Shown: positions 25,382 to 34,206, counted from the stretch's first letter. The stretch: 64,000 nt of DNA from Burkholderia sp052045245 (GCF_052045245.1 NZ_JBQEON010000037.1:1-64000), one strand, 5' to 3'. Translations and numbers: made by a program. Notes: generated by a model from the sequence alone, not told the origin.

Positions 25382-25906
25382 CTAGATGCGCGCGAGCCGC
25401 GCGCGATACAGGTCGTACATGTCGGATGAAAAGCACGCGAATACCACGCGTGCGAGGTTCGGCGCCTGCGGCAGCATTTCGACGACCGTGCCGACCGCGA
25501 TGTCGACGGCCTCGTCGGCCGGATAGCGGTACACACCGCAGCTGATCGCCGGGAATGCAATCGACGTCGCCGCCACTTCCTCGGCCAGCTCGATCGCGCG
25601 CCGGTAGCACGCCGCGAGCAGGTCGGGCTCGCCGCGTCCGCCGCCGTACCACACCGGGCCAACCGCATGAATCACGTACCGCGCCGGCAGCCCGTGGCCG
25701 CGCGTGAGCTTCGCGTCGCCGGTGTCGCAGCCGCCGAGCGTGCGGCACTCGGCCAGCAGGCCCGGACCGGCCGCGCGATGAATCGCGCCGTCGACCCCGC
25801 CGCCGCCGAGCAGCGAACCGTTCGCGGCGTTGACGATCGCGTCGACATCGAGTGTCGTGATGTCGACGTGTTGCGCGGCGAGCGTGGTGGAACCGATCTG
25901 CAGCAT
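25382..25906 (-). CDS. Macro-domain protein (ADP-ribose/O-acetyl-ADP-ribose hydrolase type)
   Basis: A 174-residue single macro domain of the YmdB class that should bind ADP-ribose and probably deacetylates O-acetyl-ADP-ribose. Landmarks: VDAIVNAANGSLLGGGGVDGAIH (here IVNAANGSLLGGGGVDGAI), RYVIHAVGPVW, SIAFPAISCGVYRYP and RVVFACFS. The ATG at 25906 follows a strong GGGAGGG ribosome site. It stands alone between trmL and gpsA and converges with trmL; no ADP-ribosyltransferase gene lies next to it. Confidence 0.92.
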   Translation of the reverse strand: MLQIGSTTLAAQHVDITTLDVDAIVNAANGSLLGGGGVDGAIHRAAGPGLLAECRTLGGCDTGDAKLTRGHGLPARYVIHAVGPVWYGGGRGEPDLLAACYRRAIELAEEVAATSIAFPAISCGVYRYPADEAVDIAVGTVVEMLPQAPNLARVVFACFSSDMYDLYRARLARI

Positions 25907-26012
25907 GACACCCTCCCGAAACGCCGGAGACTGTTCAAGCGTAGTGCGCTTTGGCACCCCTTGCTTTGCGCGAGGGCGTCTGGCCGCAAAAATCGGCGGC
26001 GATTGGTCTGCG

Positions 26013-27011
26013 TTATTCGGCGCGCGCGTCGCGCCGCAGCAAGCCGCTGACCGCATCGCGCGGCGCGACACCGTCGAACAGCACGCCGCACACGGCTTCG
26101 GTGATCGGCATTTCGATCGACTGCGCACGCGCGAGCGCGAGCACGGCCTGTGCGCAGCGCACGCCTTCGGCCACATGGCCGAGTGCACCGAGGATGTCGT
26201 TCAGCGAGCGGCCGGCAGCCAGTTGCAGGCCGACCGTGCGATTGCGCGACAGGTCGCCTGTCGCGGTGAGGATCAGGTCGCCGAGGCCCGTGAGCCCCGT
26301 AAAGGTTTCGGCCCGGCCGCCGAGCGCGACGCCAAGGCGCGACATTTCGGCAAGGCCGCGCGTGACCAGCGCGGCACGGGCGTTCAGCCCGAGCCCGAGC
26401 CCGTCGGCGATGCCGGTCGCGATCGCCAGCACGTTCTTCACCGCGCCGCCGACCTCGACGCCGACCACGTCGTCGCCCGTATAGATCCGCATCGCGCCGT
26501 GATGGAACGCGGCGAGCGTGCGCTCGCGGCACTCGGCGGATGCGCTCGCGACCGTCAGCGCGACGGGTAGCGCGAGCCCGACCTCGCGGGCGAAGCTCGG
26601 CCCCGACAGCACGCCGTTGCTGTGCTGCCCGGGCAGCTCGGCCGCGATCACCTGGTGCGGCAGCAGATGCGTGTCGGCCTCGAAACCCTTGCAGACCCAC
26701 ACGACGTGCGCGGGCACGCAGCCCGCGTCGCGCATCGCGCCGAACAGCGTGCGCAGCCCGGCCACGGGCGCGGCGATCACGCACAGCGCGTCGTCCGCGG
26801 CGCCGTGCGCGAGCGCGGCGTCGAGATCGGCGTCGTAGCGCAGCGCATCGGGCAGCGCGATGCCGTCCAGATAGCGGGAATTTTCGTGCCGGGCCTGCAG
26901 CCCGGCGATCAGCGCGGCGTCGCGCGCCCAGAGAAGCGTATCGTGCCGCGCGGCCAGATGGCCCGCGAGCGCGGTGCCCCAGGCACCGGCGCCGAGAACG
27001 GCTACTTTCAT
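26013..27011 (-). CDS. gpsA: Glycerol-3-phosphate dehydrogenase [NAD(P)+]
   Basis: Makes sn-glycerol 3-phosphate for phospholipid synthesis. 332 residues with the N-terminal dinucleotide fold KVAVLGAGAWGTALA, the central GPSFAREV, the VGVEVGGAVKNVLAIATGIADGL lysine motif (VEVGGAVKNV) and RGLAEMSRLG. ATG 27011 is chosen over the GTG at 27020, matching the MKVAVLGAG start of the family. Terminal gene of a rhodanese-grxC-secB-gpsA run, 26 bp after secB. Confidence 0.96.
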   Translation of the reverse strand: MKVAVLGAGAWGTALAGHLAARHDTLLWARDAALIAGLQARHENSRYLDGIALPDALRYDADLDAALAHGAADDALCVIAAPVAGLRTLFGAMRDAGCVPAHVVWVCKGFEADTHLLPHQVIAAELPGQHSNGVLSGPSFAREVGLALPVALTVASASAECRERTLAAFHHGAMRIYTGDDVVGVEVGGAVKNVLAIATGIADGLGLGLNARAALVTRGLAEMSRLGVALGGRAETFTGLTGLGDLILTATGDLSRNRTVGLQLAAGRSLNDILGALGHVAEGVRCAQAVLALARAQSIEMPITEAVCGVLFDGVAPRDAVSGLLRRDARAE

Positions 27012-27037
27012 ACCCAGCACCGGTCCGGAGTGGAACG

Positions 27038-27520
27038 TCAGTTCAGCGTCGAGCCGTTCGGCGCGCCCGCTGCGCCGGCCTGCTGCTGCTGAAGCTGCGC
27101 GAGACGCTGCTCGTACAGCGCCTGGAAGTTGATTTCCGCCAGGTGGATCGGCGGGAAGCCCGCACGCGTGATCGCGTCGGCGATGTTCGAGCGCAGGTAC
27201 GGGAACAGGATCGTCGGGCAGGCGATGCCGACGAGCGGGTCGAGCTGTTCGTCGGGAATGTTGCGAATGTCGAAAATGCCGGCCTGCTTCGCCTCGATCA
27301 GGAACGCAACCTTGTCCTTGACCTTCGCGGTGACCGTGCCCGACACGACGACTTCGAACACGCTTTCCGCCAGGCGCTCGGCCTTGACGTCGACTTCGAC
27401 TTCGACCGACGGCATGTCCTGCTCGAGGAAGATCGCCGGCGAATTCGGCTGCTCGAGCGACATGTCCTTCAGGTAGACGCGCTGGATGTTGAAGAACGGT
27501 TGGTTTTCGACGTCGGACAT
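27038..27520 (-). CDS. secB: Protein-export chaperone SecB
   Basis: A 160-residue cytosolic chaperone that holds preproteins unfolded and hands them to SecA. Typical features: FFNIQRVYLKDMSLEQPN near the start, ACPTILFPYLRSNIADAITRAGFPP (as CPTILFPY and RAGFPPIHLAEINFQALY). A Gln/Ala-rich tail. GGGAAA precedes the ATG. It sits 107 bp after grxC and directly before gpsA, a linkage common in proteobacteria. Confidence 0.97.
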   Translation of the reverse strand: MSDVENQPFFNIQRVYLKDMSLEQPNSPAIFLEQDMPSVEVEVDVKAERLAESVFEVVVSGTVTAKVKDKVAFLIEAKQAGIFDIRNIPDEQLDPLVGIACPTILFPYLRSNIADAITRAGFPPIHLAEINFQALYEQRLAQLQQQQAGAAGAPNGSTLN

Positions 27521-27627
27521 GGTGTTTCCCTAAAAGTGGTGACGGGGCGGCCCGGCTTCACGCCGGCCACCCCGGTTGGATCCTGTGCGCCCAAGCCGCG
27601 GCGCGGCCGGCGGCCATTCTGCCCTAA

Positions 27628-27888
27628 TCAGGCCACTTGCAGAAGCGGCAAGAGCCCGCCTTCGCGGTCGAGCTTCGACAGATCGTCGTAACCGCCGACG
27701 TGCGTGTCGCCGATATAGATCTGCGGCACCGTGCGACGGCCCGTGCGCGACATCATTTCCTCACGGCGGGCCGGATCGCGGTCGATCAGCACCTTTTCGA
27801 TCTGCTCGACACCGCGCAGCTTCAGCAGGCGCTCGGCCTGAATGCAATACGGACACACCTGCGTGCTGTACATCAAAACCTTGCTCAC
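27628..27888 (-). CDS. grxC: Glutaredoxin 3
   Basis: An 86-residue dithiol glutaredoxin with the CPYC active site (Cys12, Cys15), the TVPQIYIG cis-proline loop and the GGYDDL glutathione-binding motif. It starts with GTG at 27888, overlapping the rhodanese stop by four bases (GTGA), with an AAGGAG site 8 nt upstream inside the rhodanese gene. This start gives the family length and implies translational coupling. Confidence 0.95.
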   Translation of the reverse strand: MSKVLMYSTQVCPYCIQAERLLKLRGVEQIEKVLIDRDPARREEMMSRTGRRTVPQIYIGDTHVGGYDDLSKLDREGGLLPLLQVA

Positions 27889-28307
27889 TTCGCCACTCCT
27901 TGTTTGACGACCGGCATCCCGGCCTGCTGCCAGGCGGCGACGCCGCCCTCGAGCACGTGTACCTCGGCATAGCCTGCCGCCTCGACCTCGCGCGCCGCCT
28001 TCTGCGACTGCTGGCCGTTCTGGCAGACGAGCAGCACGGGGGTGCTCTTGTTTTTCGCAACCTGCGCAATCTTCGCGCCGATCTCGCCGGCGGCGACCTG
28101 GCGTGCCGACGGCAGGTGGCCGGCGGCAAACTCGGACGCGGCACGCACGTCGATCACGATCGCGTTGCGGCGATTGATGAGCTGCGTCGCCTCCGCGGCC
28201 GACAGGCCACCGCGGCCGCGGCGCAGGGCCGGCCATGCGAGCAGGCCGCCGGAAACCACCAGGATCGCGATCAGGGCCAGGTTGGTGTAATTGGTAAAGA
28301 ACGTCAC
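27885..28307 (-). CDS. Membrane-anchored rhodanese-domain protein
   Basis: 140 residues: one N-terminal helix (LALIAILVVSGGLLAWPAL), then a rhodanese fold with the persulfide cysteine in LVCQNGQQS (about residue 101) and the IDVRAASEFAAGHLPSA motif (IDVRAASEF). It probably transfers sulfur or acts in thiol chemistry at the membrane; the acceptor is unknown. The GTG at 28307 is used, because the in-frame ATG at 28355 lies inside a perfect TATAAT -10 box and has no ribosome site. First gene of the grxC-secB-gpsA operon. Confidence 0.85.
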   Translation of the reverse strand: MTFFTNYTNLALIAILVVSGGLLAWPALRRGRGGLSAAEATQLINRRNAIVIDVRAASEFAAGHLPSARQVAAGEIGAKIAQVAKNKSTPVLLVCQNGQQSQKAAREVEAAGYAEVHVLEGGVAAWQQAGMPVVKQGVAK

Positions 28308-28353
28308 GGAATTCCGCCGGAAAAAAGAGAAATCGGATGAGGGCAATCCAGCC

Positions 28354-28359
28354 ATTATA
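28354..28359 (-). promoter_or_regulatory. -10 box of the rhodanese-grxC-secB-gpsA operon
   Basis: A perfect TATAAT on the minus strand, placing the start near 28347 and a roughly 40-nt leader before the GTG start. The -35 is weak (GCCATC at 17 bp). This element decides the start codon of the rhodanese gene. Confidence 0.45.
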
Positions 28360-28444
28360 AAATAACCGTCTTGCGCGATGGCGGGCCCGGTCCGGGTGCC
28401 GCGCGACGCGCCCCGCTTCCCTATCACTACCGACCGCAAGATCC

Positions 28445-29191
28445 ATGTACAAACTCGTTCTCATCCGCCACGGCGAATCGACGTGGAACAAGGAAAACCG
28501 CTTCACCGGCTGGGTCGACGTCGACCTGACCGAACAGGGTCGCAACGAGGCCTACCAGGCCGGCGAATTGCTCAAGGAGGCCGGCTACACGTTCGACATC
28601 GCCTACACCTCGGTGCTCAAGCGCGCGATCCGCACCCTGTGGCACGTGCAGGACAAGATGGACCTGATGTACCTGCCGGTCGTCCACTCGTGGCGCCTGA
28701 ACGAGCGCCACTACGGCGCGCTGTCGGGCCTGAACAAGGCGGAAACGGCCGCCAAGTTCGGCGACGACCAGGTGCTCGTGTGGCGCCGCAGCTACGACAC
28801 GCCGCCGCCGGCGCTCGAGCCGACCGACGAACGCGCGCCGTTCAACGATCCGCGCTACGCGAAGGTGCCGCGCGAGCAGCTGCCGCTGACCGAGTGCCTG
28901 AAGGATACGGTCGCACGCGTGCTGCCGCTGTGGAACGAGTCGATCGCGCCGGCGGTCCGCGCCGGCAAGCAGGTGCTGATCGCCGCGCACGGCAACTCGC
29001 TGCGCGCGCTGATCAAGTACCTCGACGGCATCTCGGACAGCGACATCGTCGGCCTGAACATCCCGAACGGCGTGCCGCTCGTGTATGAACTCGACGAGAA
29101 CCTGAAGCCGATCACGCACTACTACCTGGGCGACCAGGACGCGATCGCGAAGGCGCAGGCCGCCGTCGCGAAGCAGGGCAAGGCGGGCTGA
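28445..29191 (+). CDS. gpmA: 2,3-bisphosphoglycerate-dependent phosphoglycerate mutase
   Basis: Interconverts 3- and 2-phosphoglycerate in glycolysis. 248 residues with the phosphohistidine motif LVLIRHGESTWN (His at residue 9), the RLNERHYGALSGLNKAE loop (RLNERHYGAL) and the second catalytic His in VLIAAHGNSLRAL. Divergent from the rhodanese operon. A stable inverted repeat (29202-29236) lies 11 bp past the stop. Confidence 0.97.
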   Translation: MYKLVLIRHGESTWNKENRFTGWVDVDLTEQGRNEAYQAGELLKEAGYTFDIAYTSVLKRAIRTLWHVQDKMDLMYLPVVHSWRLNERHYGALSGLNKAETAAKFGDDQVLVWRRSYDTPPPALEPTDERAPFNDPRYAKVPREQLPLTECLKDTVARVLPLWNESIAPAVRAGKQVLIAAHGNSLRALIKYLDGISDSDIVGLNIPNGVPLVYELDENLKPITHYYLGDQDAIAKAQAAVAKQGKAG

Positions 29192-29201
29192 CGCCCGCCC
29201 C

Positions 29202-29236
29202 GCCGGGCACGCCGCGGCGAACGCGGCCTGCCCGGC
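29202..29236 (+). terminator. Hairpin downstream of gpmA
   Basis: Outer arms GCCGGGCA/TGCCCGGC and an inner CCGCG/CGCGG form one long stem-loop just past gpmA. No T-run. Confidence 0.5.
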
Positions 29237-29393
29237 TCGCCCGTCCCGGCGCGCGGCGCGAACCTTCGCGGCCCCGGTGCTGTCGAATCCGCTTTCGAAT
29301 CCGCTGCGCGGCCGGCGGCACCCCGCCGGGCCCCGGGACCGCGGGACCTCCGCCCCTTTTCGCACCGTTCCACTGAGTCATCGGACGAACAGT

Positions 29394-29399
29394 TATACT
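29394..29399 (+). promoter_or_regulatory. Candidate -10 box upstream of the S41 protease gene
   Basis: TATACT in a locally AT-richer patch, 55 bp before the ATG. The matching -35 is poor, so this is only a candidate. Confidence 0.3.
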
Positions 29400-29453
29400 T
29401 GTCCGCTACATCCCCGCTACCGCCACGCGCTTCCCGACCGCACCAGACTCTCT

Positions 29454-30995
29454 ATGCGAATGAAATTGAAGAACATCGGCCTGATTGCCGCGGGCCTTGC
29501 CACGGGCGTATTCGCCACGCTGCAGGTTTCCGCGTCGGCCGAGCAAACCGCCACGGCGCCGCTTCCCCTCGACCAGCTCCGCCTGTTCGCGGAAGTGTTC
29601 GGCCAGATCAAGCGCGAGTACGTCGAGCCGGTCGACGACAAGAAGCTGCTGACGGCGGCGATCAAGGGCATGGTGTCGAGCCTCGACCCGCACTCGTCGT
29701 TCCTCGACAAGACCGACTATGACGAGCTGCAGGAGCAGACCAAGGGCCGCTTCGCGGGTCTCGGCATCGAGATCTCGCAGGAAGACGGCCTCGTCAAGGT
29801 GATCTCGCCGATCGAAGACACCCCCGCGTTCCGCGCCGGCATCCGTCCGGGCGACCTGATCACGCGCATCAACGACAAGCCGGTGCGCGGCATGACGCTC
29901 GACAAGGCCGTCAAGCAGATGCGCGGCGAGCCGGGCACCAAGGTCACGCTGACCATCTTCCGCAAGAGCGACGACCGCACGTTCCCGGTCACGGTCACGC
30001 GCGCGATCATCAAGGTCCAGAGCGTGAAGATGAAGATGCTCGACCCGGGCTATGCCTACATCCGGATCACGAGCTTCCAGGAGCGCACGACGCCCGATCT
30101 CGCCGCGAAGCTGCAGGACATCGCACGCCAGCAGCCGAACCTGAAGGGCCTGATCGTCGACCTACGCAACAACGGCGGCGGCCTGCTGCAGAGCGCGGTC
30201 GGCGTCGCCGGCGCGTTCCTGCCGCCCGACTCCGTCGTCGTGTCGACCAACGGCCAGATCCCGGATTCGAAGCAGGTCTACCGCGACACCTACGACAACT
30301 ACCGCCTGCCGTCCTTCGACGGCGATCCGCTGAAGAATCTGCCGCCGGTCTTCAAGACCGTGCCGATGATCGTGCTGACGAACGCGTACTCGGCGTCCGC
30401 GTCGGAAATCGTCGCCGGCGCGCTGCAGGATTCGAAGCGCGCGCAGATCATGGGCAAGACGACGTTCGGCAAGGGTTCGGTGCAGACGGTTCGCCCGATG
30501 ACGGCCGACACCGCGCTGCGCCTGACGACCGCCTACTACTACACGCCGAGCGGCCGTTCGATCCAGAACAAGGGGATCACGCCCGACGTGCCGGTCGATC
30601 AGTACGCGGACGGCGATCCGGACGACGTGCTCGTGACGCGCGAGGTCGACTACACGAACCACCTCGCGAACACGCAGGATCCGAACGAGAAGAAGGAACA
30701 GGAAGAGCGCGAACAGCGCCGGATGGATCAACTGCGCGTGCTCGAAGAGCAGAACGACAAGAAGACGCCGGAGCAGCGCCAGAAAGACCGCGATCGCAAG
30801 CCGATCGAGTTCGGCAGCGCCGACGACTTCATGATGCAGCAGGCGCTCAACAAGCTCGAAGGCAAGCCGGTGCAGGAATCGAAGTCGCTGCTCGCCGAAA
30901 GCACGGCGAAGAGCCCGGCAGCCAAGGCCGCGTCCGCCGCGAAGGCGTCGGGCGCGAAGGCCGCCGCACCGAAACCGGCGTCGGCACCGAAGTAA
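29454..30995 (+). CDS. Carboxy-terminal processing protease (S41A, CtpA type)
   Basis: A 513-residue periplasmic serine protease. N-terminal signal/anchor (IGLIAAGLATGVFATLQVSASA), a PDZ domain at about 90-180 (GLGIEISQEDGLVKVISP, GIRPGDLITRIND), then the S41 catalytic core. The core has the nucleophile in YSASASEIVAGALQD and the lysine in GKTTFGKGSVQT, about 25 residues apart as in CtpA/Prc. The C-terminal tail beyond residue 400 is highly charged (E/K/R/Q) then Ala/Lys/Pro-rich and probably disordered. ATG 29454 is chosen since the upstream reading has no signal sequence. Strong terminator 17 bp downstream. Confidence 0.93.
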   Translation: MRMKLKNIGLIAAGLATGVFATLQVSASAEQTATAPLPLDQLRLFAEVFGQIKREYVEPVDDKKLLTAAIKGMVSSLDPHSSFLDKTDYDELQEQTKGRFAGLGIEISQEDGLVKVISPIEDTPAFRAGIRPGDLITRINDKPVRGMTLDKAVKQMRGEPGTKVTLTIFRKSDDRTFPVTVTRAIIKVQSVKMKMLDPGYAYIRITSFQERTTPDLAAKLQDIARQQPNLKGLIVDLRNNGGGLLQSAVGVAGAFLPPDSVVVSTNGQIPDSKQVYRDTYDNYRLPSFDGDPLKNLPPVFKTVPMIVLTNAYSASASEIVAGALQDSKRAQIMGKTTFGKGSVQTVRPMTADTALRLTTAYYYTPSGRSIQNKGITPDVPVDQYADGDPDDVLVTREVDYTNHLANTQDPNEKKEQEEREQRRMDQLRVLEEQNDKKTPEQRQKDRDRKPIEFGSADDFMMQQALNKLEGKPVQESKSLLAESTAKSPAAKAASAAKASGAKAAAPKPASAPK

Positions 30996-31012
30996 GCGCC
31001 GGCCGGCATCCG

Positions 31013-31049
31013 ACGGGCCATCGCGGGAAGACCGCGATGGCCCGTTTTT
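31013..31049 (+). terminator. Rho-independent terminator of the S41 protease gene
   Basis: Perfect 14-bp arms from ACGGGCCATCGCGG, loop GAAGA, followed by TTTTT. The strongest terminator in the window. Confidence 0.93.
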
Positions 31050-31126
31050 CATGTGCGCCTAGAATACGCAGACAGACGCAGAGGCGTCCGCGCCGCCGCC
31101 GGCGGTATGCGTCGCCCGACTTTCCC

Positions 31127-31879
31127 ATGAACGACGATCAACTCCTCCGCTACTCCCGCCACATTCTCGTCGACGAAATCGGCATCGAGGCCCAGCAGCG
31201 CTTCCTCGACGCGCATGCGATCGTCGTCGGCGCCGGCGGCCTCGGCTCGCCGGCCGCGATGTATCTCGCGGCGTCCGGGGTCGGCACGATCACGCTGGTC
31301 GACGCCGACACGGTCGACCTCACGAACCTGCAGCGGCAGATCCTGCACGTGACGGCCTCTGTCGGCCGCAGCAAGGTCGAATCGGGGCGCGACGCGCTCG
31401 CGCAGCTGAACCCGGAAGTGACGGTGCATGCGGTCGCGGCGCGCGTCGACGATGCGTGGCTCGACGCACACGTGCCGCAGGCCACCGTCGTGCTCGACTG
31501 CACCGACAACTTCGCGACCCGCCATGCGATCAACCGCGCGTGCGTCGCGCACGGCGTGCCGCTCGTGTCGGGCGCCGCGCTGCGCTTCGACGGCCAGATC
31601 AGCACGTTCGACTTCCGCGACCCGGCCGCGCCCTGCTATGCGTGCGTGTTTCCGGAAGACCAGCCGTTCGAGGAAGTCGCGTGCGCGACGATGGGCGTGT
31701 TCGCGCCGACGGTCGGGATCATCGGCGCGATGCAGGCCGCCGAGGCGCTGCGCGTGATCGGCGCGATCGGCACGACGCTCAACGGCCGGCTGATGATGCT
31801 CGATTCGCTGCGGATGGAATGGACGACGATGAAGATCGCGCGCCAGGCCGACTGCCCCGTGTGCCAGGGCCGGCACTGA
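31127..31879 (+). CDS. MoeB/ThiF-family adenylyltransferase (E1-like)
   Basis: Adenylates the C-terminal glycine of a ubiquitin-like sulfur carrier (MoaD or ThiS). 250 residues: LLRYSRHILVDEIG start, nucleotide loop VVGAGGLGSPAAMYLAASG (VVGAGGLGSP), DLTNLQRQILH, DCTDNFATRHAIN, and zinc cysteine pairs CYAC and CPVC. The catalytic-cysteine loop is FEEVACATMGVFAP. MoeB and ThiF cannot be told apart without a partner gene; none is adjacent. Convergent with ptsI. Confidence 0.9.
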   Translation: MNDDQLLRYSRHILVDEIGIEAQQRFLDAHAIVVGAGGLGSPAAMYLAASGVGTITLVDADTVDLTNLQRQILHVTASVGRSKVESGRDALAQLNPEVTVHAVAARVDDAWLDAHVPQATVVLDCTDNFATRHAINRACVAHGVPLVSGAALRFDGQISTFDFRDPAAPCYACVFPEDQPFEEVACATMGVFAPTVGIIGAMQAAEALRVIGAIGTTLNGRLMMLDSLRMEWTTMKIARQADCPVCQGRH

Positions 31880-31891
31880 CACGCGCGGGAT

Positions 31892-31913
31892 GCATGCGCC
31901 GAGCGGCGCATGC
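31892..31913. terminator. Terminator between convergent moeB/thiF and ptsI genes
   Basis: Perfect 9-bp arms GCATGCGCC/GGCGCATGC with a GAGC loop, followed on the plus strand by GTGACGTTTT. It lies in the 83-bp convergent gap. Confidence 0.6.
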
Positions 31914-31962
31914 GTGACGTTTTGCGACGTTCGCGCGCGGTTCGCGACGCGGCTTGCGGCGC

Positions 31963-33735
31963 CTAAGCGGCCGCGTCCGCGCGCGGTTCCGCGACCGACA
32001 GGCGCTTGAGCGCCGCCTGCACTTCCTCCGGCTCGAACGCGGCCAGCACGTCGGCCGTCGGCTTCTCGAGCGACTTCAGATGCGCGCGCAGGATCTCCTG
32101 CTTCACGACCAGCAGCTGGCTCGGGTGCATCGAGAACTCGGTGAGCCCCATCCCGAGCAACAGGCGCGTGAGCGCCGGATCGCCCGCCATCTCCCCGCAC
32201 ACCGACACCGACACGCCCGCCCGCTTCGCCTCGCGCAGCGTATAGGCGATCAGGTGCAGCACGGCCGGATGCAGCGGGTCGTACAGGTGCGCGACCGCGT
32301 TGTCCGCGCGGTCGATCGCGAGCGTGTACTGGATCAGGTCGTTCGTGCCGATCGACAGGAAATCGAAGCGCTTCAGGAACAGCGGCAAGGCGATCGCCGC
32401 GGCCGGAATCTCGATCATCGCGCCGAGGCGCACGTTCGGATCGTACGCGAGCCCCGCGTCGTCGAGCTGGCGCTTCGCCTCGCGGATCAGGTCGAGCGTC
32501 TGGTCGATCTCCTGCGCGTGCGCGAGCATCGGGATCAGGATCTTCACCTGCCCGAACGCGGACGCGCGCAGGATCGCACGCAACTGCGTGAGGAACATCT
32601 GCGGCTCGGACAGGCTCCAGCGGATCGCGCGCAGCCCGAGCGCCGGGTTCGGCGCCGTCTCGTAGCCTTCGTCGAGCGCCTCGAGCGGCTTGTCCGCGCC
32701 GACGTCGATCGTGCGGATCGTCACCGGCATGCCCTTCATCCACTCGACCGCGCGCTTGTACGCGGCGAACTGTTCCTCCTCCTCGGGCATCTCCTTCTGA
32801 TGCATGAACAGGAACTCGGAGCGGAACAGCCCGACGCCGACCGCGCCGGCCTCGACCGCCGCCTTCGCGTCGTCGGGCAGCTCGATGTTCGCGTACAGCT
32901 CGATCTTGGTGCCGCACATCGTTTGCGTCGGCGAGAACTTCAGGCGCTGCAGCTTGCGTTGCTCGAGCAACTTCTCGGACTGGCGGTACGAATATTCCTC
33001 GAGGACGATCGGCGCCGGATCGACGATCACGATTCCCTGGTCGCCGTCGACGATGATCAGGTCGTCCTGGCGGATTAGCGCACTCGCATGCTGGACGCCG
33101 ACCGCGGCCGGAATGCCGAGGCTGCGCGCGACGATCGCGGTGTGCGACGTGCGCCCGCCGAGATCGGTGACGAACGCCTGGAACGACTGCGACTTGAACT
33201 GCATCATGTCGGCCGGCGCGATGTCGTGCGCGACGACGATCATCTCGTTCTGGCCGCGCGCGGCCGCGCGATCGAGCGCCTGCGACGCGGACGGCGCGCC
33301 GGCGAGCGCCTTCAGCACGCGCTCGACCACCTGCTCGATGTCGGCCTTGCGCTCGCGCAGGTATTCATCCTCGATGTCGTCGAAGTGGCGCGTGAGCAGC
33401 TCGAGCTGTTCGGTCAGCGCCCATTCGACGTTGTAGCGGCGCGTGCGGATCAGGTCGATGGTTTCCTGGACGAGCATCGCGTCGCTCAGGATCATCGCGT
33501 GGACGTCGATGAACGCGCCCACTTCGGTCGGGGTATCGTCGGTCAGGTCGGCACGCAGCGCCTCGAGTTCGCGATGCACGACCTCGCGCGCCGTGCCGAA
33601 ACGCTCGACCTCGGCGTCGATCTGGTTTGCCTCGACGAGGTAATGGGCGACGTCGAGCGCCGCCGGCGCGATCAGATACGCTCGCCCGATCGCGATACCA
33701 CGTGAGACGGGAATGCCATGCAGCGTGAAGGACAC
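31963..33735 (-). CDS. ptsI: Phosphoenolpyruvate-protein phosphotransferase (PTS enzyme I)
   Basis: Transfers phosphate from PEP to HPr. 590 residues: N-terminal HPr-binding and phosphohistidine domain with His198 in GGRTSHTAIVARSLGIPA, and a C-terminal PEP-binding barrel (GLFRSEFLFM, ALRAIRWSLSEPQMF, SIGTNDLIQYTLAIDR, catalytic Cys in VSVCGEMAGD). The GTG start at 33735 is fixed by a GGAGG site 6 nt upstream and the family N-terminus (MSFTLHGIPVSRGIAIG). It is separated from ptsH by 201 bp with a strong terminator and a separate -10. Confidence 0.97.
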   Translation of the reverse strand: MSFTLHGIPVSRGIAIGRAYLIAPAALDVAHYLVEANQIDAEVERFGTAREVVHRELEALRADLTDDTPTEVGAFIDVHAMILSDAMLVQETIDLIRTRRYNVEWALTEQLELLTRHFDDIEDEYLRERKADIEQVVERVLKALAGAPSASQALDRAAARGQNEMIVVAHDIAPADMMQFKSQSFQAFVTDLGGRTSHTAIVARSLGIPAAVGVQHASALIRQDDLIIVDGDQGIVIVDPAPIVLEEYSYRQSEKLLEQRKLQRLKFSPTQTMCGTKIELYANIELPDDAKAAVEAGAVGVGLFRSEFLFMHQKEMPEEEEQFAAYKRAVEWMKGMPVTIRTIDVGADKPLEALDEGYETAPNPALGLRAIRWSLSEPQMFLTQLRAILRASAFGQVKILIPMLAHAQEIDQTLDLIREAKRQLDDAGLAYDPNVRLGAMIEIPAAAIALPLFLKRFDFLSIGTNDLIQYTLAIDRADNAVAHLYDPLHPAVLHLIAYTLREAKRAGVSVSVCGEMAGDPALTRLLLGMGLTEFSMHPSQLLVVKQEILRAHLKSLEKPTADVLAAFEPEEVQAALKRLSVAEPRADAAA

Positions 33736-33802
33736 GCGCACCTCCTCTGTACAAGTAAAGCCGCGGCACACTGCTGCGATGCGCTTATGACCCCGGTTAG
33801 CG

Positions 33803-33808
33803 ATTATA
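33803..33808 (-). promoter_or_regulatory. -10 box of a ptsI promoter
   Basis: Minus-strand TATAAT at 33808-33803, 67 bp upstream of the ptsI start and downstream of the terminator that follows ptsH. The -35 region is weak. The arrangement suggests ptsI has its own promoter. Confidence 0.45.
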
Positions 33809-33875
33809 AATTCCGCGCGTCCGTGCTGACTGCATGCAGCGCAGCATTGCGCGCTCTGCATCAATGCGCCGGACG

Positions 33876-33903
33876 AAAAAAATGCCGCGAAAAACGCGGC
33901 ATT
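33876..33903 (-). terminator. Intrinsic terminator between ptsH and ptsI
   Basis: AATGCCGCG and CGCGGCATT arms (33881-33903) around an A5 loop. On the minus strand they are followed by an uninterrupted T-run to 33876. It sits 33 bp past the ptsH stop. Confidence 0.85.
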
Positions 33904-33936
33904 CCGATTCGAAACGGCAACGATCCCGCACGGGGA

Positions 33937-34206
33937 TCACTGACCTTCGCCGAACTTGTCCGCGATCAGCTTGAGCAGTGCGTCCATCGCTTCCCGCTCG
34001 TCGGGACCTTCGGTCTCGATCGTCACGGTGCTGCCGATGCCGGCCGCGAGCATCATCACGCCCATGATGCTCTTCGCGTTGATCTTGCGTCCGTTGCGCG
34101 TCATCCAGACTTCCGACTGGAAGTTGCCGGCCAGTTGCGTAAGCTTGGCCGAAGCGCGTGCATGGAGCCCCAATTTGTTGACGATGGTGGTTTCTTGTTG
34201 AAGCAT
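33937..34206 (-). CDS. ptsH: PTS phosphocarrier protein HPr
   Basis: An 89-residue HPr with the phosphorylation site His15 in NKLGLHARASAKL and Ser46 in KINAKSIMGVMML, the place where HPr kinase acts in species that have it. It follows the EIIA gene by 77 bp on the same strand and precedes ptsI, giving EIIA-HPr-EI as a phosphorelay without sugar-specific permease genes. Confidence 0.97.
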   Translation of the reverse strand: MLQQETTIVNKLGLHARASAKLTQLAGNFQSEVWMTRNGRKINAKSIMGVMMLAAGIGSTVTIETEGPDEREAMDALLKLIADKFGEGQ

